A stretch of 64,000 nucleotides of DNA from Klebsiella pneumoniae. Lineage in GTDB: Bacteria > Pseudomonadota > Gammaproteobacteria > Enterobacterales > Enterobacteriaceae. The stretch is from contig NZ_KN046818.1 of assembly GCF_000742135.1 (NCBI RefSeq), positions 4,345,447-4,409,446 of the forward strand, written 5' to 3'. Shown here piece after piece: positions 27,613 to 35,447 of this stretch. The position numbers and the translations under genes were made by a program. Under the pieces are notes generated by a model that was not told where the DNA came from, did no database searches, and was given only the letters and a program-made list of their open reading frames with translations. The first letter of the stretch is position 1; the number at the start of each line of letters is the position of its first letter.

Positions 27613-28767
27613 ATGAAAATTGAATCTGTAAATGTCACCGTTTTCCAATATCCCACTCGTCGGGTTTCCGACAGCGCCGGGCACTCCCATCCGGGGGTTG
27701 AAAGCATGGCCAAAATGGCGATGCTGACCATCACCGCTGATGATGGAGCGCAGGGCTTTTCGTTTGCTCCTCCGGAAGTCGTGCGCCCGTTCGTGGTGAA
27801 TACTTTTTTTCGCAAAGTGCTGGTGGGACAGGACCCGTTTAACCGTGAGCGTATCTGGCAGGATCTTAACCACTGGCAGCGCGGCAGCGCACATCAGCTA
27901 ACGGAGCGCGCGCTGTCGTTTGTTGAACAGGCGCTGTGGGACCTGATCGGCCGCAGCCTTAAGATGCCGGTTTATAAGCTGCTCGGCGGCTATCGCGACA
28001 CTGTCCCGGCTTACGGTAGCACCATGTGCGGCGACGATCTGCCGGGCGGCCTGTCGACCCCGGAAGAGTATGCCGCTTTTGCTGAGAAGCTGGTCGCCCG
28101 CGGCTACAAGGCCATCAAACTGCACACCTGGATGCCGCCAATCTCTTTTGCGCCCAATCCCAAAATGGACATTAAAGCCTGCGCGGCGGTGCGCGAAGCC
28201 GTAGGGCCGGATATTGACCTGATGATTGATGGCTATCACTGGTACAGCCGCGCCGAGGCGCTGTGGATCGGCAAAGAGCTGGAAAAACTCAATTTCGCCT
28301 GGTTTGAAGAGCCGATGGAGGAGGATTCGATGTCTTCCTATGCGTGGCTGGCGGAAAACCTGTCGATTCCCATCGTCGGGCCGGAGAGCTTCGGCGGCAA
28401 GCACCACATGCGCGCCGAATGGGTGAAAGCCGGGGCCTGCGACATTCTGCGCGCCGGCGCTAACGGCGTGGGGGGGATTACACCGACCATGAAGGTGGCG
28501 GCGCTGGCGGAATCTTTCGGCATGGATTGCGAAGTCCACGGCAACGGAGCGGCAAGCCTGGCGGTGGTGGGCGCGATCCGCAACTGCCGCTGGTACGAGC
28601 GCGGCCTGCTGCATCCGTTCCTCGACTACGATGAACCGGCGGCCTATCTCAACAGCATTGTCGACCCGATGGATGACCAGGGATTTGTGCATTTGTCACA
28701 ACGTCCGGGTCTCGGTGAAGACATTAATTTTGCGTATATCGAAGCCAATACCGTTAGCCACGACTGA
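27613..28767 (+). CDS. Enolase-superfamily (mandelate racemase-like) enzyme
   Basis: A 384-residue enzyme with the N-terminal capping domain (about residues 1-125) and the (beta/alpha)7-beta barrel of the mandelate racemase/muconate cycloisomerase group. Likely metal ligands are Asp206 (MIDGYHW), Glu232 (FEEP) and Glu258 (GPES). The Asp277-His309 pair resembles the His-Asp dyad of mandelate racemase. On the opposite face the usual K-x-K is K-L-H at 169-171. This set suggests abstraction of a proton next to a carboxylate, for example a sugar-acid dehydratase, epimerase or cycloisomerase. The substrate is unknown. An AAGGA ribosome-binding site precedes the ATG. An ABC transporter operon follows. 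Confidence 0.88.
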   Translation: MKIESVNVTVFQYPTRRVSDSAGHSHPGVESMAKMAMLTITADDGAQGFSFAPPEVVRPFVVNTFFRKVLVGQDPFNRERIWQDLNHWQRGSAHQLTERALSFVEQALWDLIGRSLKMPVYKLLGGYRDTVPAYGSTMCGDDLPGGLSTPEEYAAFAEKLVARGYKAIKLHTWMPPISFAPNPKMDIKACAAVREAVGPDIDLMIDGYHWYSRAEALWIGKELEKLNFAWFEEPMEEDSMSSYAWLAENLSIPIVGPESFGGKHHMRAEWVKAGACDILRAGANGVGGITPTMKVAALAESFGMDCEVHGNGAASLAVVGAIRNCRWYERGLLHPFLDYDEPAAYLNSIVDPMDDQGFVHLSQRPGLGEDINFAYIEANTVSHD

Positions 28768-28779
28768 TTTAAAAAAATA

Positions 28780-28856
28780 AATACCCGATGGCGCTGCGCT
28801 TATCGAGCCTGCGGCCCGGTAGACCGGATAAGCCGAAAATGCCGCCATCCGGCAAC
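28780..28856. repeat. REP-like element between the enolase-type gene and the ABC operon
   Basis: The segment contains CGATGGCGCTGCGCTTATC and, after a short loop, GACCGGATAAGCC and GCCGCCATCCGGC, the usual composition of Klebsiella/E. coli REP units. It separates the enzyme gene from the transporter genes inside what is otherwise one transcription direction. Confidence 0.6.
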
Positions 28857-28886
28857 ATGTACCCTACAGTACAGGCAAACAGAGAT

Positions 28887-30509
28887 ATGAAAAAAACCTC
28901 CTTACTGGGAGCGTGTATTCTCGCGCTCGCCATGTCGATGGGGAGCGGGGAGGCGGTGGCGAAAACGCCGCCCGACCAGCTGATCATCGGCATGAATATG
29001 AATAACCTGCTCACCCTTGACCCGGCGGCGATGACCGGTAACGAAGTGGTGGGGATCGTGGTCAACCTCTACGACTCGCTGGTGGAGCTTGACCCTGAGC
29101 AGCTCACCACCGTCAGGCCCGCGCTGGCGAAATCCTGGGATATCAGCCCCGACGGCAAAACCCTGACCTTTCATCTGCGCGATGACGTTAAGTTTCACTC
29201 CGGCAACCCGCTGACCGCCGCCGACGTCGTGTGGTCAATGCGGCGCATCCTGCACCTCAACCTGGCCCAGGCCTCAGTATGGAAATCCTATGGCTTCAGT
29301 AAGAAAAATATTGACAGCCAGGTCAGCGCGCCGGACCGCTTCACGGTGCAAATCGTATTACCCAAAGATAACGATCCGCAGCTGGTGATTTACTCGCTGG
29401 CGGCGCTGGGCAACCTCGGAGTGCTGGACAGTAAAACGGTGCAAAGCCATCAGCAGGATAACGACTGGGGTAACCGCTGGCTAACCACCCATGAAGCCGG
29501 TTCAGGGCCGTTTATCCTCGAAACCTGGCAGGCGAAAGATGTGCTGCGCATGAAGCGCAACCCTGACTACTGGCGCGGCGAGGCGAAAATGAGCCGCGTG
29601 GTACTGCGTCATTTCCAGGAGTCGCAAACTCTGCGCCTGATGATCGAAAAAGGCGACCTTGATATTGCCAACAATATGGCGGTTTCCGATATCAACGCCC
29701 TGCGCAGCGATCCGCAGCTGACCGTCGATGCGGTGCAGCGCGGCACCATGTACTACGTGGCGATGAGCATGAAAGAGGCGCACTTCGCCAATCCGAAAGT
29801 GCGCGAGGCGGTGCGCTTTCTGATTGATTACCAGGGTATCAATAAAGCGCTGATGCCGGGCTATGGCGTGCTGCACCAGCGGCCTATCAAAGCGGGAATG
29901 CCGTCCACGCTACCCGATCCCGGCTACAGGCTGGATGTGGCGCGGGCGAAAAAGCTGCTGGCGGAAGCGGGATATCCCAACGGCTTTGATACCACGCTGC
30001 GGGTACTCTCCGATCAGCCATTTCTTAACATCGCTATCGCCGTGCAGTCGACGCTGATGCAGGCGGGGATTAACGCCAAAATCATCACCGGCACTGGTAA
30101 CCAGATCTACGGCGCAATGCGCGAGCGTAAATTTGACCTGCTGGTAGGTCGCGGCGGCAGCGGGATGGAGCCCCATCCGCACTCCAGCCTGCGCGCGCTG
30201 GTCTATAACCCGGATAACAGCGATAAGGCGCGCCTGACCAACTTCCAGGGCTGGCGTACCGGTTTTTACGACCCGCAACTGAATACGATGATTGACCAGG
30301 CCCTGCTGGAACGCGATCCGCAAAAACAGGTGGCTGACTACCAGGCCATCCAGACACGCTACGACCAGCTGGTTCCGGCTTTAATTCCGCTTTCGCAGAT
30401 GGTTGATTCGGTCGTCGTGCGCAACGAGGTACGGGAGTATCAGCCGCACCCCTCCGCCACCACTTTTCTGCGTGACGTCTATAAAGTCCGCGAAGGAGAG
30501 AAAGGATGA
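28887..30509 (+). CDS. ABC transporter substrate-binding protein, family 5 (Dpp/Opp type)
   Basis: A 540-residue periplasmic solute-binding protein. The N-terminal signal peptide begins MKKTSLLGACILALAM and is probably cut after AVA; the Cys9 context (LGAC) is a poor lipobox. The mature domain has the family-5 signatures: VVNLYDSLVELDP, the DGKTLTFHLRDDVKFHSG segment and AADVVWSMRRIL. Relatives bind dipeptides, oligopeptides, nickel chelates, opines or acidic oligosaccharides. The ATG at 28887 is chosen as the signal-peptide start. Its stop overlaps the next gene by four bases. Confidence 0.9.
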   Translation: MKKTSLLGACILALAMSMGSGEAVAKTPPDQLIIGMNMNNLLTLDPAAMTGNEVVGIVVNLYDSLVELDPEQLTTVRPALAKSWDISPDGKTLTFHLRDDVKFHSGNPLTAADVVWSMRRILHLNLAQASVWKSYGFSKKNIDSQVSAPDRFTVQIVLPKDNDPQLVIYSLAALGNLGVLDSKTVQSHQQDNDWGNRWLTTHEAGSGPFILETWQAKDVLRMKRNPDYWRGEAKMSRVVLRHFQESQTLRLMIEKGDLDIANNMAVSDINALRSDPQLTVDAVQRGTMYYVAMSMKEAHFANPKVREAVRFLIDYQGINKALMPGYGVLHQRPIKAGMPSTLPDPGYRLDVARAKKLLAEAGYPNGFDTTLRVLSDQPFLNIAIAVQSTLMQAGINAKIITGTGNQIYGAMRERKFDLLVGRGGSGMEPHPHSSLRALVYNPDNSDKARLTNFQGWRTGFYDPQLNTMIDQALLERDPQKQVADYQAIQTRYDQLVPALIPLSQMVDSVVVRNEVREYQPHPSATTFLRDVYKVREGEKG

Positions 30510-31543
30510 GTACCGCAATCCTTGCGCCCGGCTCACGCGGCCGGCGCTTATCAAAACGGCTACTGCAGGTGGTGATTACACTGTTCGGCCTGCTGCTGCT
30601 GACCTTTACCATTGGCCGCGTCATGCCCATCGACCCGGTGCTGGCGATTGTCGGCCCGGATGCTGACCAGAGTACCTATCAGCAGGTTTACCAGCAGCTG
30701 GGGTTTGATAAATCGCTGACCACCCAGTTTGGCATCTATTTCGTCAACCTGTTGCACGGCGATCTGGGCAACGCGCTGCTGACCGGGAAACCGGTGGTGG
30801 ACGATATTATCCGCGTCTTCCCGGCCACCATGGAGCTGGCAACGATGGCGATTATTGTCGGCGCGGGTCTTGGTATTCCGCTGGGCGTGTTGGCGGCGGC
30901 GCGGCGCAATAGCGTCTCCGATTATGTGGTACGCATTATCAGCCTGGCGGGCTACTCGACGCCGATCTTTTGGGTCGGGATGATGGGGCTGCTGGTGTTC
31001 TATGCCTGGCTTGGCTGGGTAGGCGGCGCCGGGAGGGTAGATCTCGGGCTGGATGGTGTGGTGCCGCGCCGCACCGGGCTGATGACCGTTGATGCGCTGC
31101 TGGCCGGCAACGGCCAGGTGTTCTGGAACGCCATTAATCATCTGATTCTTCCCGCCTCGCTGCTGGGTTTTCACTCGCTGGCTTATATCAGCCGTATGAC
31201 CCGCAGCTTTATGCTGGCCCAGCTGTCGCAGGAGTTCATTATTACCGCCCGGGTGAAAGGGCTGACCGAGCGCCAGGTTATCTGGAACCATGCGTTTCGT
31301 AACATCCTCGTGCAACTGCTGACGGTGGTGGCGCTGGCCTACGGCGCGCTGCTGGAAGGCGCGGTGCTGATTGAAACCGTCTTCTCATGGCCGGGGTTTG
31401 GCTCCTACCTTACCGGAAGCTTGCTGCTGGGCGATATGAATGCGGTGATGGGCTGCGTGCTGCTGGTGGGGGTGATCTTCGTGATGCTCAACCTGCTCTC
31501 CGACATGCTGTATCAATTCTTTGACCCGAGGACAAAATCATGA
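30506..31543 (+). CDS. ABC transporter permease, DppB type
   Basis: A 345-residue inner-membrane permease with about six helices. It begins with the conserved first helix (LLQVVITLFGLLLLTFTIGR) and has the EAA-loop region as EFIITARVKGLTERQVIWNHAFRN, where the ATPase docks. It ends with the FDPR motif common to DppB-like proteins. ATGA overlaps on both sides show tight operon coupling. Confidence 0.93.
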   Translation: MSTAILAPGSRGRRLSKRLLQVVITLFGLLLLTFTIGRVMPIDPVLAIVGPDADQSTYQQVYQQLGFDKSLTTQFGIYFVNLLHGDLGNALLTGKPVVDDIIRVFPATMELATMAIIVGAGLGIPLGVLAAARRNSVSDYVVRIISLAGYSTPIFWVGMMGLLVFYAWLGWVGGAGRVDLGLDGVVPRRTGLMTVDALLAGNGQVFWNAINHLILPASLLGFHSLAYISRMTRSFMLAQLSQEFIITARVKGLTERQVIWNHAFRNILVQLLTVVALAYGALLEGAVLIETVFSWPGFGSYLTGSLLLGDMNAVMGCVLLVGVIFVMLNLLSDMLYQFFDPRTKS

Positions 31544-32445
31544 CCGTTTCTCTGGATTCGCCGCTTTCGGGTGGTGCGGGCGAAGGCCGTCAGCGGCTGC
31601 AACGCGCGGCGGCGCGGGCCGTCGGGTTTATCGGCAAAATGGCGCGCAATCCGCTCACGGCCATCGGCGGAGGAATTATCTTTCTGCTGCTGGTGGTGGC
31701 GATTTTCGCGCCGCTGATTGCGCCTTATAACCCGCTGGTACAGGACCTGAATAGTGCGCTGGTCGCGCCGAATGCGCAGCACTGGTTCGGCACCGATGAG
31801 TTTGGCCGGGATATCTTTAGTCGCCTGGTGTACGGCTCCCGCATCACGCTCTATATCGTGCTGCTGGTCTCGGTGACCGTCGGTCCGCTCGGACTGCTGC
31901 TGGGCGTCAGTGCCGGCTATTTCGGCGGTAAAGTCGATATGGTGCTGATGCGCGTCACCGATATTTTCATCTCCTTCCCGAGTCTGGTCCTGGCGCTGGC
32001 GTTTGTCGCCGCTTTAGGACCGGGGCTGGAGCACGTGGTTATCGCCATCACGCTGACCGCCTGGCCGCCGATTGCCCGTCTGGCGCGCGCCGAAACGCTC
32101 TCTCTGCGCCAGGCTGATTTTATCTCCGCCGTGCGTCTGCAGGGCGCTTCATCGGCCCGCGTCCTCTGGCGCCATATCGTGCCGCTGTGTCTGCCCTCGG
32201 TCATTATCCGTATCACCATGAATATGGCCGGGATCATTCTGACCGCGGCCGGCCTAGGCTTTCTCGGCCTCGGCGCGCAGCCGCCAGAGCCGGAGTGGGG
32301 AGCGATGATCTCCAGCGGGCGCACTTATATGATGGAGTGCTGGTGGGTCGTAACCATTCCGGGGCTGGCGATTTTGATCAATAGCTTAGCGTTCAACTTC
32401 TTAGGAGATGGCCTACGTGACATCCTCGATCCCCGTAGTGAATAA
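31540..32445 (+). CDS. ABC transporter permease, DppC type
   Basis: A 301-residue inner-membrane permease. It has the family hallmark HWFGTDEFGRDIFSRLVYGSR near residue 85, about five to six helices, an EAA-type loop (ADFISAVRLQGASSARVLWRH) and a C terminus ending in GLRDILDPR. It forms the heterodimeric channel with the preceding permease and overlaps the next ATPase gene by up to 38 bases. Confidence 0.93.
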   Translation: MTVSLDSPLSGGAGEGRQRLQRAAARAVGFIGKMARNPLTAIGGGIIFLLLVVAIFAPLIAPYNPLVQDLNSALVAPNAQHWFGTDEFGRDIFSRLVYGSRITLYIVLLVSVTVGPLGLLLGVSAGYFGGKVDMVLMRVTDIFISFPSLVLALAFVAALGPGLEHVVIAITLTAWPPIARLARAETLSLRQADFISAVRLQGASSARVLWRHIVPLCLPSVIIRITMNMAGIILTAAGLGFLGLGAQPPEPEWGAMISSGRTYMMECWWVVTIPGLAILINSLAFNFLGDGLRDILDPRSE

Positions 32446-33280
32446 TGCACCGCTGCTCGACGTGCGCGATTTGTGCGTCGACTTTGTTAACGGTAGCGCG
32501 GTGACCCACGCCGTGCGCGGCGTCTCCTTCCAGCTGGGGCATGAGAAGCTGGCCATTGTCGGCGAATCCGGTTCGGGTAAGTCCACCGTTGGGCGCGCGC
32601 TGCTGCAGCTGCATCCGAAAAAGGCCCGCGTCAGCGCCAGCCGGATGCAGTTTGCCGACCTCGATCTGCAGCATCTTAGCGAAGCGCAGATGCGCGGCGT
32701 ACGCGGCAAACGTATCTCGATGATTATGCAGGATCCGAAATATTCGCTGAATTCGGTGGTCTGCGTGGGTAAGCAAATCGCCGAGGCTTGGCTTACTCAT
32801 CATCCCGGGCGCAAAGATGAGGCGAAAGCCAGGGCGCTGGAGATGCTGGAGGTGGTGCGTATTCGCCAGCCGGAGCGCGTTTATCAGCTTTATCCGCATG
32901 AAATATCCGGCGGACAGGGGCAGCGCATCATGATCGCCATGATGCTGATTACCGACCCGGAGCTGATCATTGCCGATGAGCCCACCTCCGCGCTGGACGT
33001 GTCGGTGCGCCTGCAGGTGCTGGGCCTGCTGGATGACCTGGTTCAGTCGCGCGGGCTGGGGCTGATTTTTATCAGCCACGATATCAACCTGGTGCGCAGC
33101 TTCTGCGACCGGGTGCTGGTGATGTACGCCGGACGGGTAGTGGAGTCCATCGCCGCTAAAGATCTCGATAACGCCCGTCACCCCTACACTCAGGGATTGA
33201 TTAACTCGCTGCCGGATATGCAGCATCGTCGCCCGATACTGCCGGTGCTGCAGCGTCAGGCCAGCTGGTTAACGGATTAA
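32408..33280 (+). CDS. ABC transporter ATP-binding protein, DppD type
   Basis: A 290-residue ATPase. Walker A is GESGSGKS, the signature is ISGGQGQR, Walker B is ELIIADEPTSALD, and the H-loop is ISHDINLV. The C terminus has the oligopeptide-family HPYTQGLINSLP segment. The ATG at 32408 overlaps the TAGGAG ribosome-binding site. A GTG at 32417, nine bases after that site, is an equally good start and would shorten the protein by three residues. It is energised together with the next gene as a heterodimer. Confidence 0.92.
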   Translation: MAYVTSSIPVVNNAPLLDVRDLCVDFVNGSAVTHAVRGVSFQLGHEKLAIVGESGSGKSTVGRALLQLHPKKARVSASRMQFADLDLQHLSEAQMRGVRGKRISMIMQDPKYSLNSVVCVGKQIAEAWLTHHPGRKDEAKARALEMLEVVRIRQPERVYQLYPHEISGGQGQRIMIAMMLITDPELIIADEPTSALDVSVRLQVLGLLDDLVQSRGLGLIFISHDINLVRSFCDRVLVMYAGRVVESIAAKDLDNARHPYTQGLINSLPDMQHRRPILPVLQRQASWLTD

Positions 33281-33290
33281 GGAGCGGATA

Positions 33291-34064
33291 ATGATTGAAG
33301 TTCAACATCTCAACCTCGCGTTTGGCGAGGGGGAGAAGCGTAACCAGGTGCTGTATGACGTCAGTTTCCACGTTAAGCCCGGCGAGATCTACGGTCTGGT
33401 AGGAGAGTCCGGTTCCGGTAAAACGACGGTGCTCAAGTGCCTGGCGGGGCTGTTTACCCACTGGCAGGGGGAACTGACCATCAATGCTCAGCCCTTAGGG
33501 CATGAAATTAGCCGCGAGCGCTGCCGTCAGGTGCAGATGGTATTTCAGGACCCCTACGGATCGCTGCATCCCCGTCACACCATTGGCGATATCCTCGAAG
33601 AGCCGCTGCAGATCCATCGTATCAACGACCGCGACCGGCGGATCAATGTGCTGCTGGATAAAGTTGGCCTCAACCGCGCCTTTCGCGAGCGCTATCCGCA
33701 TCAGCTCTCCGGCGGGCAGCGGCAGCGCGTGGCGATAGCCAGAGCGCTGATTCTTGAGCCTCAGGTGCTGCTGCTGGATGAGCCGACGTCGGCGCTGGAT
33801 GTGTCGGTGCAGGCTGAGATCCTTAACCTGCTGGCGGAACTGCAGCGGGAGGCTAAGCTCACTTACCTGATGGTCACCCACGATCTTGGGGTTATTGCCC
33901 ACTTATGCCAGAAAGTGGCGGTAATGCAGTACGGGAAGATCCTCGAAACCCTGACGGTCGATGCGCTGGTCAGCGGCCAGGCGCAGACGGCCTATACGCA
34001 GATGCTGGTTAACGCCAGTCGGCAATATACGCGCGAAATGGCGCGCGAGGTGGCGGAATACTAA
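33291..34064 (+). CDS. ABC transporter ATP-binding protein, DppF type
   Basis: A 257-residue ATPase and the last gene of the transporter operon. Walker A is GESGSGKT, the Q-loop MVFQDPYGSLHPR, the signature LSGGQRQR, Walker B VLLLDEPTSALD and the H-loop MVTHDLGV. A TAAGGAG ribosome-binding site precedes the ATG ten bases after the previous stop. A hairpin terminator follows. Confidence 0.92.
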   Translation: MIEVQHLNLAFGEGEKRNQVLYDVSFHVKPGEIYGLVGESGSGKTTVLKCLAGLFTHWQGELTINAQPLGHEISRERCRQVQMVFQDPYGSLHPRHTIGDILEEPLQIHRINDRDRRINVLLDKVGLNRAFRERYPHQLSGGQRQRVAIARALILEPQVLLLDEPTSALDVSVQAEILNLLAELQREAKLTYLMVTHDLGVIAHLCQKVAVMQYGKILETLTVDALVSGQAQTAYTQMLVNASRQYTREMAREVAEY

Positions 34065-34071
34065 GCTTTAT

Positions 34072-34105
34072 GGCGCATTGTCTCACGGCAGATGCGCCCA
34101 TTTTA
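34072..34105 (+). terminator. Terminator of the Dpp-type ABC operon
   Basis: GGCGCAT at 34072-34078 pairs with ATGCGCC at 34092-34098, followed by CATTTTAAT. The hairpin lies seven bases after the last ATPase stop codon. Confidence 0.6.
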
Positions 34106-34258
34106 ATAAGTAACTTTTTGATGTTATGGTTTTTTTTTGTGATTGTGGGTATCGTCTATTAATGTAAGCGCGGTGTTTGGATCGATATCCTGCCCAGGTT
34201 TTTTCCCTGCAGCCGCAGGTGCCGTTTTACCTTAACATTCAGAGGCTCAATCAACGAA

Positions 34259-34282
34259 CCCGGCTGCTGTATACCAGCCGGG
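34259..34282 (-). terminator. Hairpin downstream of yegS
   Basis: CCCGGCTG-CTGTATAC-CAGCCGGG is a perfect eight-pair stem placed 27 bases past the yegS stop. The following sequence on the minus strand is only moderately T-rich. Confidence 0.5.
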
Positions 34283-34308
34283 CGCCGTCTTTGCTTTGCG
34301 AAGCCTGA

Positions 34309-35205
34309 TCAGCGTAGCAGCGGGCAGTCGGGCGGCAGCCGGCAGCGCAGGGCCGCCGGTAACAGCTCCATACGGAAGGTTTTGCCGCTGAGCGGCTCGC
34401 CGTCGAGGTTAAAGGTCATCTCATGGGGCGCGGTTATTTCAAACCACGAGGAGACACCGTCAACAATATTCGGCGAGTTTTCCGGATTCGCCAGGGTGCT
34501 GAACAGGGCAGGGATCAGCTCTTCGCCGGTGAAAATGCGCAGATGCAGCAGACCATCGTTAATCAACGCCTCCGGGCACAGCTGCTGGCCGCCGCCGGCC
34601 TGGCGGCCGTTGCCGATGCCGATGACCAGCGCATCGCCCTGCCAGTGAAAGTTCTCCCCGCGGATCTCGCAGCGGTCCGGCTTCAGGGTATCCATGCGCA
34701 TCAGACCGTGGATTAAATAAGAGACACCGCCGAGCGCGGCCTTGAGTTTTTCCGGCGTTTCGGTGGTGATCCGGGTGCCGAACCCGCCGGTCGCCATATT
34801 AATAAAGCCGGTTTTATCATTCACCCGGGCGATATCTATCGGCACATCGCGGCCGACGATCGCCAGCTTGAGGGCGCTGGCCAGGTCCTGCGGAATACCG
34901 ACGCTGGTGGCAAAGTCGTTAGCCGTGCCCAGCGGTAAAATCCCCAGCGCCATCTTGCCGCCGCGCTCCACCAGCGCGGTCGCCACTTCATTAATGGTGC
35001 CATCGCCACCGCCGGCGATCACCGTTTCAACGTTCAGCTGCAGGGCTTCATCGATAAACCGAGCGGCATCGCCCTTTTCCCAGGTCACGCGGACGTGAAT
35101 ATCAATCCCTTCATCGCGTAACAGGTTAACCGCTTCGCGTAGCTGCGGTTCATTGGCACCTTTGCCGTTAAGGATCAGTAAGCTGGCAGGAAACGTAGAC
35201 ATCAT
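34309..35205 (-). CDS. yegS: YegS lipid kinase (diacylglycerol-kinase family)
   Basis: A 298-residue cytosolic lipid kinase of the DAGK catalytic family; E. coli YegS phosphorylates phosphatidylglycerol in vitro. The nucleotide-binding GGGDGTINE motif is near residue 65, with [12 protein letters not shown] after it. The C-terminal LDGEPLSG segment matches E. coli. The start is one of a TTG-ATG-ATG run; the ATG at 35205 has the best spacing from the AAAGG site. It lies downstream of cyaR on the same strand. Confidence 0.95.
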   Translation of the reverse strand: MMSTFPASLLILNGKGANEPQLREAVNLLRDEGIDIHVRVTWEKGDAARFIDEALQLNVETVIAGGGDGTINEVATALVERGGKMALGILPLGTANDFATSVGIPQDLASALKLAIVGRDVPIDIARVNDKTGFINMATGGFGTRITTETPEKLKAALGGVSYLIHGLMRMDTLKPDRCEIRGENFHWQGDALVIGIGNGRQAGGGQQLCPEALINDGLLHLRIFTGEELIPALFSTLANPENSPNIVDGVSSWFEITAPHEMTFNLDGEPLSGKTFRMELLPAALRCRLPPDCPLLR

Positions 35206-35276
35206 CAAGGGAACCTTTATTGCTCAATGTTGCATAAAGTGTACCGCATGACGAAAGCGAAGACCGGAGGAGAGGC

Positions 35277-35363
35277 AAAAAAATAAGCCCGCGTAAGGGA
35301 GATTACGCAGGCTAAGGAGGTGGTTCCTGGTACAACTAGCATTTATGGGTTATGTTTTTCAGC
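35277..35363 (-). ncRNA. cyaR: CyaR (RyeE) small regulatory RNA
   Basis: Read on the minus strand from 35363, the RNA begins GCTGAAAAACATAACCCAT. It then carries CTAGTTGTACCAGGAACC with the conserved single-stranded CCTCCTTA region, and ends in the terminator GCCTGCGTAA-TCTCCC-TTACGCGGGC followed by a T run. This matches E. coli CyaR closely. CyaR is an Hfq-dependent sRNA that represses ompX, nadE, luxS and others by pairing through its C-rich segment. Position and orientation just downstream of yegQ are conserved. Confidence 0.93.
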
Positions 35364-35370
35364 GAAATGG

Positions 35371-35413
35371 ATGATACCTGTTTCGATCGAAACGGTATGT
35401 GATCCGATTCTAA
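35371..35413 (-). promoter_or_regulatory. cyaR promoter with CRP-like site and central palindrome
   Basis: On the minus strand a TATCAT -10 element ends about eight bases before the RNA start. The plus-strand half-site TGTGA at 35398-35402, with degenerate second half TCTAA at 35409-35413, is centred about 42 bases upstream of the start, the class II CRP position; E. coli cyaR is CRP-activated. Between them lies the perfect 14-base palindrome GTTTCGATCGAAAC at 35380-35393. Confidence 0.6.
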
Positions 35414-35447
35414 TATCCTTACATCGTGAAAAAATAACGCAAATTAA

